A stretch of DNA of 64,000 bases, taken from positions 13,067,001 through 13,131,000 of the forward strand of contig CM020517.1 of the NCBI GenBank assembly GCA_009823395.1, given 5' to 3'. The notes below the pieces were generated by a model. That model was not told where the DNA came from and ran no database searches. It was given only the letters and a program-made list of their open reading frames with translations. Source of the DNA: Thamnaconus septentrionalis. Its lineage: Eukaryota; Chordata; Actinopteri; Tetraodontiformes; Monacanthidae. Positions 12,770 to 25,090 of the stretch are shown in pieces. Each line of letters begins with the position of its first letter. Position 1 is the stretch's first letter. The translations under genes and the position numbers were made by a program.

Positions 12770-12970
12770 CTCCCTAATTAACCCAGTTTGTATGCGCTAA
12801 TGACACCTAATTATCATTTGTGTAACAAGATTGCTCTCATTGCCGTAATGAGGGGAAAAGAAAAAAAACTCCTTCGAATGTTGCGGCGCTGCTCGCGCCG
12901 CTACCGCAGTTATTAGCCGAGTGTTTATGCAATCACGTCTAATTGAAGTGTTAATTAAATCAGGAACACC
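12770..12970. promoter_or_regulatory. Candidate conserved non-coding element 5
   Basis: TAATTA-type sites (CCTAATTAACCC, CACCTAATTATCATTT, GTGTTAATTAAATC) and a TTTATGCAATCA octamer-like word within 200 bp, flanked by CpG-rich sequence. Confidence 0.38.
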
Positions 12971-14275
12971 ATTTTGCCGAAACAAAGACGCTAAGTAGGG
13001 GGAGTTGCGCAGGAAGCGCACGCCCCACCCAGCAAACATCCACCACCACCCCTACGCCCCCCACCCCACCCCCAGCCAGGTGCAGCAGTGCCAGGGCGAG
13101 ACGAACCAATCAGAGGTGATTGGCAGTCTGACTGGCGAGTGAAAAGACGGCGCACCCCCCTCTCCCCCCTCCCCACTGATTCCGTGTTAATTGCCCGCGC
13201 ACAACAAGGTGGGAGGGCCGCGAGCCTCTCGACCTTGTCCACCCGTCAATATTCGCACGCGGGCGCGGGCGCCAGGGCGAATCCGGGTGACCACGTACTC
13301 GCAGGCAGGGCAAAAAATATACACTGGTGGTCAGCAGGCAGGGAGACAGACGGCTCACGTTTACAAGACGTCGTGCACGCAGCTTTTTGTGCTGGCTGGT
13401 GTTTCAGTGAACGCGTCAAGGTTGGAATATAATATAATAATGACACCTTGTTCAATGACAATACAATTTTTATGATTTTTTTTGAAAGACTGAGTTCAAG
13501 ATTTGACGTGTTGCAATGGTGTGATTTCCCCCTTTTTAGAGAAAATAGTTCATTATTTGATTGTATAAATTTAAACATGAACAGAATAGAAAAGGAAAGA
13601 AAGAAATAAGAGGGGGGAAATACTACAGCTGTACACATAGATCTATTTAAAGATATGGATGTTGGACATCTTGCAAACATTGATTTTTTTTTAAAGAGCT
13701 GTTTCTCTATGCCAGATGTTTACTCATTTGTTTGTTTGTTCATCCATTCATCCATCCAAACAGAAGGAAAATAGTTTCTTTTCTAGAATTTTTCTATGAA
13801 TATGGAAAAAGAAGGGTTAAAAGATTAAAACACGTCTTTCAGATTTTAATTATAAATCAACTGCCTTTTCTTTTCCTGTGGTTTGTTCACACTGTGCATC
13901 CTGAAGGGTCTATCGCCTTTTCTTTAGTCAGTGTGGTCGGAATACAAATATTACACATTTTCATTCAATAATGGACACAATTTGCAAGATTAAAAAGAGC
14001 TGCAAATGAATATGATTATGTTCTGTGGTATGAATGTGTTTTGTTTGCCTTGGGGGGCCGGTCCCATGCCCTTATTTACATTTTACAGTTTATGTTGCAA
14101 TTACTCAACACACCCTTAAAAACGTTGTTGCCGCATCTGCGTTGTTCAATATTTCCTGCCGAATTAAACAAATAATGAAACAGATATTGTAACACAATCT
14201 GCTTATCGCCCCGCGCGTCTCTCCGGAGCGGACTGAGTAATTCAGTGAGTGGTGTCTCCTCGTCCGAAGCCCACC

Positions 14276-14277
<2 letters not shown>

Positions 14278-14332
<55 letters not shown>

Positions 14333-14342
14333 TCCTCTCCTC
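14278..14342. repeat. (TC)n microsatellite
   Basis: Pyrimidine TC array with CCTC interruptions. Confidence 0.95.
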
Positions 14343-14479
14343 TCCTCGGCGTGGTGATCCATTCCTCTCGTCTGTCTTTACCTTCCGTCCCCCCCATCCT
14401 CTCCCCCCTCCCCCCCTCAATCTCATTTCATACCCCAGTCATTATGTCTCTCCCCCGTCTTCCCATCCGGCTCCTGAAC

Positions 14480-14580
14480 GGGACCCACTGGCCCTGATTA
14501 ATCTGCTGCATTTGACTTAATGAGGGGTCATTCACATATCTGATCACGCTGGCTACAGGAATCAATGATAGATGGCCACT
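14480..14580. promoter_or_regulatory. Candidate conserved non-coding element 6
   Basis: Contains CCTGATTAATCTGC (paired TAAT-type core), GACTTAATGAGG and ATCAATGATAG with no repeat. Small block, texture-based call. Confidence 0.28.
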
Positions 14581-14771
14581 TGGCGGAAATACTGAGGTGG
14601 TGGGGGTAAAAAAAAAAAAAAAATCCCGACTGAATCTCTTAAGAAGATACGGCGGCTCGCTGCCGTGTGTGCTGGGAAATATCTCCATCCACTGTTTAGA
14701 AAACACACTGAGATCACTTCCTCTCCTCTTGCAGCCGCTACCTGGAAGTCTAACGACTCAACTGTGCTATT

Positions 14772-14807
14772 ATGGATTCTCCGTTCGACGCTCTGGACCT
14801 GGATAAG
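14772..14807 (+). other. Exon-like segment a (possible orphan exon)
   Basis: ATG followed by DSPFDALDLDK and a strong AAG/GTGAGA donor, phase 0. It could pair with the segment at 15608, which would give a 44-residue peptide ending at TAG. No family is recognised; it may equally be an untranslated exon or chance. Confidence 0.22.
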
Positions 14808-15607
14808 GTGAGAGAGCCGTGGCCGGAGTGTGTGTTTGTGCGCGTCGAGACCAGGCACACAATAGGTCATTCAATAATGCCGTATCCCGAAGACACACAT
14901 CTGAAGAGAGGCAGAGATAGCGGGTATCAGAGCACAGCAACGCAAGCAGGCGGAGGGTTCGGGGGGGGAGAAAAAACCCCTCAGTTAGGAGATTATGAAT
15001 TGATTTCTTCCGCCCTATAAAGTCCGTGTCGTCTTCGCTGAACGCAGTAATGTGTCCACTTGACCTTTCTGGGCGAGCTGCTTTCTGGCGAATTGACTCC
15101 TGAGTGTTTAGCCCTGGCCTTTTCAGCGCTGTGGCCGTCCTCCGTTCGGCCCTGTGGCCCGGCTGGCTCGGCCGGCGAGCTGGTATCAGCAGCCTGTCAG
15201 CGCATCGCAGTCGCCGTGCCAGATGCGAGCGCAGTAGCGCCGAGGCGGCGGAGAAAAAGGCCGACGTTGACGCTCGGATTTCAGCTCGTCGAAATTGCCG
15301 TCCTGTAAACAGAAAGTTTTTTTTAATTCTGTCGCTGCCTGAATTTATCTGGATTTCCAGAACCAAGATGGCAGCTAACTAGGAGCAAGACCCTTATTGC
15401 TCTCTCTATATTCTTATATATACAGAACTGTTTTTTGTTTTCAATTACTTTGTTGTTGTATGTTTTTCTGGGTAATATGTTAAACTTTTACCAATATAAA
15501 AATCATAAATCCAGCCAAATTTTACACAGTGGACCTTCAGTTAACTTTGCTGTTTTGTGAGTGCAACTTCAATAATGTGTCAACACATATTTTTGTCTCT
15601 TCCCCAG

Positions 15608-15713
15608 GTAGACCATCAGAGGGCTGCAGAAAGGACTGTGACCTCCCCACCCCCAGAGGTCAACGTCAACCGCTTCAACCCAGCGGCCTGCTCCGTTTCA
15701 AAGTAGCACAGGG
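15608..15713 (+). other. Exon-like segment b (possible orphan exon)
   Basis: A polypyrimidine tract plus CCCCAG acceptor at 15607 and a GTGAGC donor at 15714 bracket 106 bp. In the frame joined to segment a it reads VDHQRAAERTVTSPPPEVNV then NRFNPAACSVSK and stops. A spliced non-coding RNA or a 5' UTR exon is possible. Confidence 0.25.
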
Positions 15714-18179
15714 GTGAGCACTCTTTATATTGTGATGTCACTCAGTCATGTTTTCCCTGCTTAGACCAGTAAAGAAGGGAATTGTGTGCGCGAGTGTGAT
15801 GCTGACTGACTTGTTTCCTGGCAAGGACCAAAAACAAGTAAAGAGAAGAAAGATGTTTTGCAGATTGACCAAGTGAATGTCACCTGCTGTTCATTTAGAG
15901 TCTAGACAGTCTGTGTCATTCTATTCTATATGCTTAGCAGCCTGGGAAGTTGCTGGAGCAAAATTGCATCAATGGTCCGTTGGCATTGAAATCAATATGT
16001 ACGTATGCTGTAATCATTTTAGTGGAGAGAACTCATGGATTCAGGTTATTGATCAATATGTGAATTAAGGTTCTAAACAACATCACACCACAGTTTGTTC
16101 ATTTTTTTTCAGTTACATGAAACCTTGACCAGGCTGTATGAGTTGTCAAGTGAAAACGCCCATGTTCTGTTAGAGAGAATGAATCTTACTATTTATCCAT
16201 TGTGGATTTTTAAAAGAGGAATGAAGAATTGCACTGAAACATCTTTTTTCTCAATGGGTGTTTTCAAATTATCTCTGATTGACTTAAAGTAATATTTCCA
16301 CACTAAGCACCTCATCGCGAAAAGGTTATAACAGAGGGCCTGAGATTTATCATTCTGGCTGTAATAATTCAGATTATTCTTTGCTCGAATGTGATTGACA
16401 GAAGATTCACCCCCATCACATTACAAGTGATTAGAATTGCGGCAGGTGGAACGCGAGATGCTCCGCGAAGCCCCGTCCTCGTTTCTGACCTACAGCGTGT
16501 AACGCGTTCCCTGTGAAAAAAAAAAAAAAACAGTCCGCTCCGTTTACATAAAGTTCTACACAAGTCGACAAGCCTGTCGCCGATCTATCCCCCGCTACAT
16601 TATGCAGGCGTGGAGCATGTGTACGGAGGATCTGCTGCCAGCGAATAGATCCTGGTCGTGGTGCCAAGTGCCATCTCAGAGCGGCGAGGTGGCTCTTCGG
16701 ACAGTGACACCGAGGTCCCGGCCGTCTGAACCAGCATCTGTTGCGGACGGGACGCGGCACAGCGGCCGCCCCTGTCCTCACCGTTGGCCCGACATCGCCA
16801 GCCGCCCCCACTTCCTCCTCCAACCCCTCCAACGAATCGCTGTCTGTCACGCCGAGCGCCCTGGCAAAAAGTTAATTGCGAGCCGGAGTGGCGCTCTGGG
16901 GCCCTCTGGCTAAGCAGCCCCCTAATGACAGCGGAGAGACAGCTACACATGTTCGCCAGCCCCCCCGCCCCTTCTCCCCACCGGAGGAGGCTACAGATAG
17001 CGCCGCCGCCGCCGCCCCGCCACAGACACTGACCTGTCACAGAGCTGTCAACAGCCCGGCCCCGTCAGCCGTGCAGGCCCCCGCTACTCTCCCAGGTGCT
17101 CGGCTGACAATCTCCGCCGCCCGCTCTGTTGGCCTGCTCCGCCAAGCCTGCTGCTGCTGCCGCTGCCGCTGCCGCTGCTAGGATTCATTAAGCGCTCTAC
17201 CGCCCGACAGGGGCCTCGCCCGCTTCATCGCAAACATGCCTCCCCACCCAAAAAAAAAAAGCCAGCGCGGGGACGCAAATAAACAGCTCTTTGAATTGCC
17301 GTCCGGGGGGCCCAAAGTTGTTCCACCTCGTCGTTCTTCGATGTCGCAGAGGGAAAAAAAAAAGAAAGAACTCCCCCTGGCTCAGTTCCGCTCAGCCTGC
17401 CGCGTGTCGGTGAGGGATTCTCGGCACAGACGTATGGAACACATGCGCTAATATCTCCTCATAGGAGCCTCAAATGAGCCATTACAGGAGCTAATCTGAC
17501 GGGGCGACGCCAGCATCCAGTCCCCCTCCCCACCCCCCATCTGCCAGACGCGGCGCCCAGATCCTCCCGGGTGCAGGGCCGGGATGAACGGACCGGCGGG
17601 CCAGATGGAAAACGCCCCACTTTAGCGGCGGGAAAATAAGCGTTTGACCACGGCACGCCTGCCGCACTCGCACCAGCCAGCGTAGTTCATGCAGCAGAGG
17701 AAAGCCGTCTTTTCTTTTTTCTTCTTCTTCTTTTGGGTGAGACCAGGTATCTGTCGGCTGCCTCCCTCACGCTTTCTTCCGCGCTGTTAACCCGTCGAGC
17801 GCAGGAGGGGGAGCCGGTGGGGGGACAAAGGGGCAAAAAAAAAGCCTGCCGTCTACCTCTTGGGGGAAGAAGACATATAACATTAATGGTATCCGTTAAC
17901 ATCTCCTTAACCCCAATCCCCAACCCAACCTCCACCACCACCACCTCCACCACCAGCAGCCCTGCTCACTGAGCACCTCCCAGCCCCTTATTTTCCCCCT
18001 GCAGCCAACCGCAAAACCCCACTCACAAGCACCACTGCAGGCCCCTCTGCACCCCACCTCCACCTCCACCTCCACCACCACCACCCCGCAGGCTCTACTC
18101 CCCAGGGGCCTGTTTGTTTCCCTGCCAGGGGCACAGGCGGCGGAACACTGATGAGGTGCTCAGGCCACCGTGAAATGCG

Positions 18180-18290
18180 CCATAACCTGCCAGCGCGGGG
18201 GCCCGGCCGAGATTGCCGTATTTACTTTTTAATCTGGCCGCCTTAATACATGCGATAAAAACTTTGTCACATTAGATGGTGACAGATGGG
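18180..18290. promoter_or_regulatory. Candidate conserved non-coding element 7
   Basis: GATTGCCGTATTTACTTTTT, CGCCTTAATACATGCGATAA and ACTTTGTCACATTAGATGG form an AT-rich island between GC-rich flanks. Confidence 0.28.
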
Positions 18291-19809
18291 CCCGGAGATG
18301 TTATTACTGGTCGGGGCCAGGCGGTGGCGGCGGCGGCGGCAGAGGAGGAGGAGGAGGAGGAAGAGAGGGTGCCGGAGGGGGGAAAAAGGGGTGGGGAGGG
18401 GCACAGGGCAACGAGCGGAGGGGGAGGTGGAGGTGGGAGGAGGTGCAGGGAGAGAGGCAATGCCCCCAATCACGATAATTTTTCATCACCCCAATTACAT
18501 TGTTGAGTGCGCGGCAGCCGCAGCCAACGCTGGCATGTGCACACCCAGCGCCGCCCGCCGCCGCCGCCGCTGCTGCTGGGTAAAGAGCGAGGCAGAGAGA
18601 CATAAATAAAGATAAAATGAGGTGCCCTAGGTCCTCTATCCTGCCGACTGCTCCTCTGCCATCTCTCCAAACTGATGGAGGCCCCCGTTTAAATGAAGGC
18701 TAAATCTTATTTAGATAAGAGAACCGAACTGCTGCCCGGGACGAGAACATCATTGTTGGTTACTGATGGCTGAGAGGAAAGAGAGGAGGGCTGCTTGGGT
18801 GGGGTGCGGTGAGGTGGGCCCCTGCGGCGCTGCTCATCTTTGCATGTTCTTATGCTATAAGGGAGATTGAACGCTGTTTGTGCGCCCGCTTTTGTTTTTC
18901 TATTATTTCGCGAGCGCGCATTTGTGATCGGAGCGCCTCCACAAAGAAATCCCACGGTTGTTTATCCACCCCACCTTCCGAGATCTCTCCACTCGCCCCT
19001 CTCGCGCAATGCGCGGAATTCAATCAAAAAAAAAAAAAAAGTGCACGTCTTCGCCGTCGTTTGTCGCTTCTCTTTTACAAGACGGACCACAAATGCGCGC
19101 CGTCGTGTGTGCCGTCGCTGCACAAATATTTTTGTTTGCATCAGCTCACTCGAGGTGCGCGGCGGCGGCGGTGGAGGCTCCAGGCGACGGCGGGTAGCGC
19201 GGCGTGGGGGCCGGGGGGTGGTGGAGGGGGCACTGTTTTTCTTTTTTTAATTGTTGTGGAAATGAAATAAAAGTGTTTGTGACACCGGGTGTTGTGTAGG
19301 CAATAAGAGGCCCGGGAGCAGCTGGGAGGCTCGGCGGCCTGCATCATTAGGAAGCTCCAAGGCTCCCCGGCGCCACGCTAGCGTAAGCCGCTAATGAAAA
19401 GAATGTAGTCACAGATCTCATTTTTCAGGCAATTCTTGTGTAAACTGGAGATTTTCCAGTGTGTGCACAGTGGAGCGGGGGCCCCCACATAAATCACGCA
19501 GGCTGGCTGCCTCCAGTCAAAGGAGGAAGGGGGGGTTATGGGGGGAGCGGGGCGCATGCTAACCACGGAGACATATGCTGGAGGAAGCCGGGGAAGTGGC
19601 GGCGGCGGCAGGCGCAGCCAGTGAGGTGCTCGCTGCACCTACACCTGTCTGCACCTACACCCTCCCCCTCCCCCCACCAACGCCCCCACATCTCTCCTAG
19701 CTCTCTATCCATCTCCGCTGTCCGACAGCCCAACCCCCCCAACCTCGCCGCACCAACCCCCCCCCCCTACCCGGCGGGCAAACCAAGCGGCAACGGCTGC
19801 CGTGCGAGC

Positions 19810-20045
19810 CACTGAAATGGGTCATTTTTTAATTAAATACAATATTAATTACTGCGAGCATCATTACCGATATGTGAGATTTGACTAATTAGTGTAATAG
19901 TTTTGGAGTCACGCTCATTAAATATGAAAATTACGGCGGTAGAAAAGATTGGTTCCGTGATCAATCTTGTATGGACGGAGAGGAAATGATTTAGAGAATA
20001 GCGTTTATTGTACAATTAACTCCATTACAACCTGCCAGACAAGAA
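19810..20045. promoter_or_regulatory. Candidate conserved non-coding element 8
   Basis: One of the clearest islands: TTTTTTAATTAAATAC, ATATTAATTACTG, GACTAATTAGTG, CTCATTAAATATG, and ATTGTACAATTAACTCC (ATTGT/ACAAT is SOX-like) over 235 bp with abrupt GC-rich edges. Confidence 0.42.
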
Positions 20046-20724
20046 TAAAGAGAGCAGGGAATTTGGTGGCTGTTACGAGTTCCGCACAAGCGCCGCCCTC
20101 GGCGGCTGGCTCTCCTCAAAGGCAATCTTTCTACCCCGTAACTGGATGAGACACTTGCCAACGCACACAACACCCGGGCAGAGGCAGCCAGGACTCATCA
20201 GGCACTCAATTCGGGCAGCTGTTAAATGGAAGACTTGTTGATCTCCTCCACTCGACGACCTCGGTTTTTATATTAACCTCCTTTGAAAGTGTGGCGTGCC
20301 GCAGCGCGTGCCGGGCCGCTCAGATTTCGACTCAGAAGTCTCGCTCATACATGTTGAAAACCTCTGGGAGACGTCGTTTCCATCTTTCATTTACATACAG
20401 AGCCAAAGAGCTTCCTTTCGGTTGTGATGAAACCAGGAAGCAACTGCGGCTAAGAAGACAAAGACGCCATGGAGGAAGCAACTGTGAGTCCCGCTGCTGG
20501 AGCTGTGACTTGCTAATGCTATAGCACTGACAATTTCATTGGAACTTGGTGATATTTTCCCACCTTAATAGAAAAATGAAGCCTTTCAATGGTGCGAAAC
20601 ATGTTTTTGTTTGAGTTGCGACTGGCTTCGGCAAGCGTTAGCTACCTCCAGTGTCCCACCACCAAGTCATCCTAGTCCAGACTACACTTTTTGACTGGTG
20701 GAGCCACAATAGGTTCTAAAATTT

Positions 20725-21017
20725 GACAGAGGGCCGGAGCAGGAGCAGATGGATGGAGATGGCTGGTGACCCACCTCATAGGAGAAAAAAATATATTATG
20801 GGAAATGTGGAAAACATGTGCGTTATGTCAATTGAAAGTGAACCAAAGCGTTTCTGTATTGAAATGAATCTTAAAACACTGGGGGGGGAAATGGATAAAA
20901 TACAACTATTTTATGACTTAGTTACTATTAATATCATTTCTTCAAGTTCAGCGGGCCGGACTAAAAAGCTTAACGGGCCTCATATGGCCCCCGGGCCGTA
21001 GTTTGCTCATGCCTGCT
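20725..21017. mobile_element. hAT-like MITE remnant
   Basis: Ends with GGGCCGGACTAAAAAGC, then CATATGGCCCCCGGGCCGTA and GTTTGCTCATGCCTG. The GGGCCGTAGTTTGC...CATGCCTG ending matches a recurrent fish hAT-related non-autonomous element. No coding capacity. Confidence 0.5.
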
Positions 21018-21620
21018 CTATCACTCTCTATGGGCTCTTCAGCAGATGGATCTGTGGGATAAATCCAAAGAATATGGGAGTCATTCCCTCAAGTCACTCT
21101 TACTGCGCTGCAGGAGAAATTGCCGGGGTAAATGCGTCTCTCCCTCGTCTTTGCTCAAATATTTGAGTGGCTGGTTGACCCTGTGGCGCTGATGTCCGCC
21201 CGCCGCCCCCTGGTTGGGCGCTCTGACAAAAGGAGAGTTTGAAAGAGTGAAATCATCCAGGCATTGTTTGTGACGGAATGACGAGCGGCCGCGTTCGAAA
21301 CCCAGCATGGACGGCCTCCAAGGTGGACGGCGGCCACCGAGCGCCGCCGAATGTTTGCGCGTGCCGCCATCTCTCCCCACCGCCGGGATAAACACATTAC
21401 ATAGGACCACAGCCAGTGCATAAGAGCTGAACAGAGCTCCTCTATGTCCTCACCATGTGTATGGCTAAACACGGCGCGACAGAAATTGGCCCCCTCTGCT
21501 GGAGTGGCTTTTGTGTGTTTTGCATATCAAAGCTGTGAAAATAACCGTGTTTGCGTTTGCCTCTCCTCTTTCCAGGTGGTCCGTCATATCTGGGCCCTCA
21601 GACCGCATGGCAACGCACCG

Positions 21621-21621
21621 C

Positions 21622-21655
<34 letters not shown>
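21621..21655. repeat. (GT)n microsatellite
   Basis: GT array with one GC interruption near its start. Confidence 0.94.
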
Positions 21656-21656
<1 letters not shown>

Positions 21657-22399
21657 GAGCGCTGTGACATCTGGGTATAAGGGGAACACCCCTGGTTGGC
21701 ACTGCCAAAGTGTGAGCTTCAACACAAAGTGATGGCAGCCATGACAAGGCAAACAAGGCGCGGAACCCCATTCCAACTGTGGGGCCTCTTCTTGCCCACA
21801 TGTGACAGTGGTGATAGATGGATGCCATCAGGCGGAGTGCTCGCAATGCCCTTCAAATTTCAATCCGATTGGACGTACAAATTTGTGCGGTTTGTACATT
21901 TTAGGCTGGTGGTGTCACATTTTCTCAACACAGTGAAAGTCTGATCGGAGAATCAGCAATCGCACATGCTATTGTTTTCTAGCAACTACGAACGGCTCAG
22001 CAAGCAGAGAGCAAAGGATGATGGGAGTAGTGGTTACCTCTTCTCTCTCTTATTTGAATCCGTCATATCACCACAAAAACACTGAGATGTTTGGATACTA
22101 AACAATTAACACAGAATAACACATCCCTCGTCCATATATGTACATCATCAGTGACTAACTAAGTCTTTTTCAGCTCTCAATATTGCAACTATTTCAAAAA
22201 ACGTCACCTTATCGCTCTTTGCCATGATTTAAACACTCTTGTTAAGCACTGAAACAGGTGAGTTCATATCCAGCCGGACTCCCTCTCTTATATGACCTTG
22301 TGCGTTGGACATCTTTGCAAACCGCTGCCTCTCTACATATGTACCATAAACATTCGCCCCTCTTTGAATATATGCAATAATCCTATATCTGCAGCCGCG

Positions 22400-22630
22400 T
22401 GAACGCTGGCCCTCCAGCGCCATTATTGTAATGCTAACCTCCAGACTGCGCGCCTGATAGCCAATACTTTATCACCGCTTTGTCGTTTTTTTATGGCTCT
22501 GGTGTCTCTTTAAAATGATTGCCCCTGTTTTGATCTGATTAATTTTGTGTGAGCGCAAACAATTACTTTTCATCTTTATCTGCTCAGGGAATCACCCCTT
22601 TTTATGGGTATCATTTATTACAGGTGGACA
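22400..22630. promoter_or_regulatory. Candidate conserved non-coding element 9
   Basis: GCCATTATTGTAATGC, GTCGTTTTTTTATGG, TCTGATTAATTTTGTG and ACAATTACTTTTCATC in non-repetitive DNA. Confidence 0.35.
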
Positions 22631-22897
22631 GCTACTTGTTTATTAGAATTTCAAGCAGCCTATCGCCGCCGCGATCTCCTGCGGTCTCTATATTTACATT
22701 TCAACTTGGGCTAAACAGGCATGACAAACACACGCGCGCACGCAGCACGGCAAAAAAAAAAAGGGGGGGGGGGGCGGCGGCGCGGCGAGCTTCATTTTCA
22801 TATTGCCTCCTCACAGGGCCAGACGGACTGGACTTAATGCAAAAGTTCCTGACACGATGGCAGAAGGTGCAAAGCAGTGGGGAGCGGAGGGAAGGAG

Positions 22898-22898
<1 letters not shown>

Positions 22899-22956
<58 letters not shown>
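22899..22956. repeat. Long (TG)n microsatellite
   Basis: About 29 uninterrupted TG units. Confidence 0.96.
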
Positions 22957-22960
<4 letters not shown>

Positions 22961-23111
22961 AGGAAGAATGAGAGAGATGGAGAAGAGGAGAGGTAGCAGG
23001 TTAACTGAGTATGTTTGAGCTTTCAGGTGAGTGTCCATCATTCAGGGAAGGAGGAGAAGTTCATGGCCTCTGAAATCCATCCTCGGCTAGGGGTCTTCAC
23101 AGTGAATATAA

Positions 23112-23112
<1 letters not shown>

Positions 23113-23172
<60 letters not shown>
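23113..23172. repeat. Long (TG)n microsatellite
   Basis: About 30 uninterrupted TG units, only about 155 bp from the preceding array. Confidence 0.96.
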
Positions 23173-23175
<3 letters not shown>

Positions 23176-24589
23176 CACAGCCACGGCCACTCTTGACAAG
23201 CCAACAGCTGTTAATTATGAATTGGCCTGCGGTGAGGGGAGACAGGCTGGTGAATATGCAGAGCCGAGGAACGCGTAGCGGCCACGCAACGCAAGTGTCA
23301 GACCCCCACCGCACGCGGAGTGGCAGGGGCTGACCTGGGTGTCAATCACTGGCACCGGCCGGGCATCAGGACAGCGATTGCTTGGAAGTGGCCCAAAAAC
23401 CAAAAGGAAAAAAAAAAAAAACACGGGGCGGTAACTCAGAAAGGATTAACATTATTTATTCAGTGTTGGAATGAGAAAAGTTGCGAAAAGAAAAACGCCG
23501 CCATCTGGGCTGCTTGATGGTTCGCTGCAATTTTAGAAATCTGGAACTTGTGAGACAGGGTGAATGACCATTTGTGCTTGCACGGCAGTGGTTGCACTGA
23601 CATAGACATGGGTGGAGTCATGAAATTATATTCCTGTTTGGATAAATTCGTTCAGTGAAAATGTGGCATAAAAACAAATCTGGTAATTGAACTGTTTTGT
23701 CTTTTCTGGCAGTTGCTTGAGTAGCTGGACACACATCAAGCACAACAGAAAATGGATGTAGGAATTTCATGCATAGATCCAAAATAGTTTCTTTTCACCG
23801 TAGACCAAATATATGTAACCCAAATAAAAAAAACAGTCCGCTGCTTCAGTTTAAAATGCTGCAGGTTCTGGTCCAGTTTCAGACATTGGCTCTGTTACTG
23901 TTGAAATAACTTGGATTTGGACAAAACATCACATAAGATCTGAACACATACCCAAAATTCTTAACAACAAATGCAACTCAGGATCCAGGGGGTTCTAATC
24001 GTTTCTACCAAAGTGACATTGATGGTATAAATCTATCCATGTTTGGCAAAGGATCAGACACAGACTGTATAATTAAGGCTGAGGGAATTCTTTATGGGTT
24101 TGAATGAATTGCTGTTTTGTTTTTTGTTTTTTTAAAAAAAAAAAGATAACATTAATTAAAAATAAAATAGCAGACTAAAGAGAATCGCTTTATAGCCATT
24201 GTAGAAAGAAAAAAAAACATATCCTTGCAACAAAAAAAAAAAATTCTTCAGCTGAAATTTTATTGTGTCTATACAGATCTAAAATCTGTATAATCTTTCT
24301 TCAGAATAGCACACATTCTCAGTGGACTAATGTAGATATGCATACATTGTTCACTTAAAAAACATGAACTAAACATAAAAAAAAAACTATTACTTCAAAT
24401 TTAGTATTCCAGCAAAATTAGCACCGGCATCCTTTGCGGTGCTAATATCTCACATCAAAGAACTTAAGGGGTCACATTTTGCCATGGTCGTGGACCAATG
24501 AAATGGCTTGTGTTTGGGGCAGCTGCTTGATTTGCCCGCCCCCGTTGTGACGCCCCCGTTCACAGTGGTGCCAGGCAGGGTTAACAGGC

Positions 24590-24960
24590 CTGTGCCTCTA
24601 ATAGCAGAAATATCTCTAGGAATTTTAATTAATTTTCCACTCTCGGCAGCTGAATCTGCGTAAATTTCCCCCTCAAGGACTTTTATAAATTTCATCATTA
24701 ATAAAATCAGACATTCAATTAGTCCCAAAATCCAGATTGCCAAGTGTTTCATAACAGCGCTGCTCTGATCCCCCTCCCCCTCTCTTATTATTAGGTTGGG
24801 TAAAGAAAAAAAAAAAAAGGAAAGAAAGTTAAAACTAATTTCATTAATCTAATTGTCATAACTTTGAACCATCTCTTAATTAGTTCAAATTAATATGATT
24901 AATCACAATAATGACAAAAACTCATTCAATTACAGGATTTCAATGGCAAGTGGATGTGTC
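24590..24960. promoter_or_regulatory. Candidate conserved non-coding element 10
   Basis: The longest AT-rich island. Contains AATTTTAATTAATTTTCC, TTCATCATTAATAAAATC, CATTCAATTAGTCCC, TTAATTAGTTCAAATTAATA and GATTAATCACAATAATGAC (ACAAT SOX-like). A short poly-A run interrupts it near 24810. Confidence 0.38.
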
Positions 24961-25014
24961 GAGGGTGATAGGGGCATAAAGGATGAGGGCGGGAGGCAGA
25001 GCCGGCTGCGAGAC

Positions 25015-25090
25015 ACGGGATTGGTCGTGATTATTCCAGTGACTGGCAGGTTATCAATCACGCTGCACTTTTAATAAAGGCTGCGGGAAC
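25015..25090. promoter_or_regulatory. Candidate conserved non-coding element 11
   Basis: GGGATTGGTCGTGATTATTC and GGTTATCAATCACGCTGCAC followed by TTTTAATAAAGG. The tandem TGATT and ATCAATCA words resemble PBX/MEIS/HOX composite cores. Confidence 0.28.

Noticed and set aside
14770..15366. 198-codon minus-strand ORF, the longest in the left third
   Set aside because: Composition is Arg/Ala/Ser-rich without a recognisable motif, and overlapping ORFs occur on the opposite strand.
16600..17180. CpG island promoter of an unseen gene
   Set aside because: CpG-rich, but no adjoining first exon or splice donor chain could be found, so no promoter was annotated.
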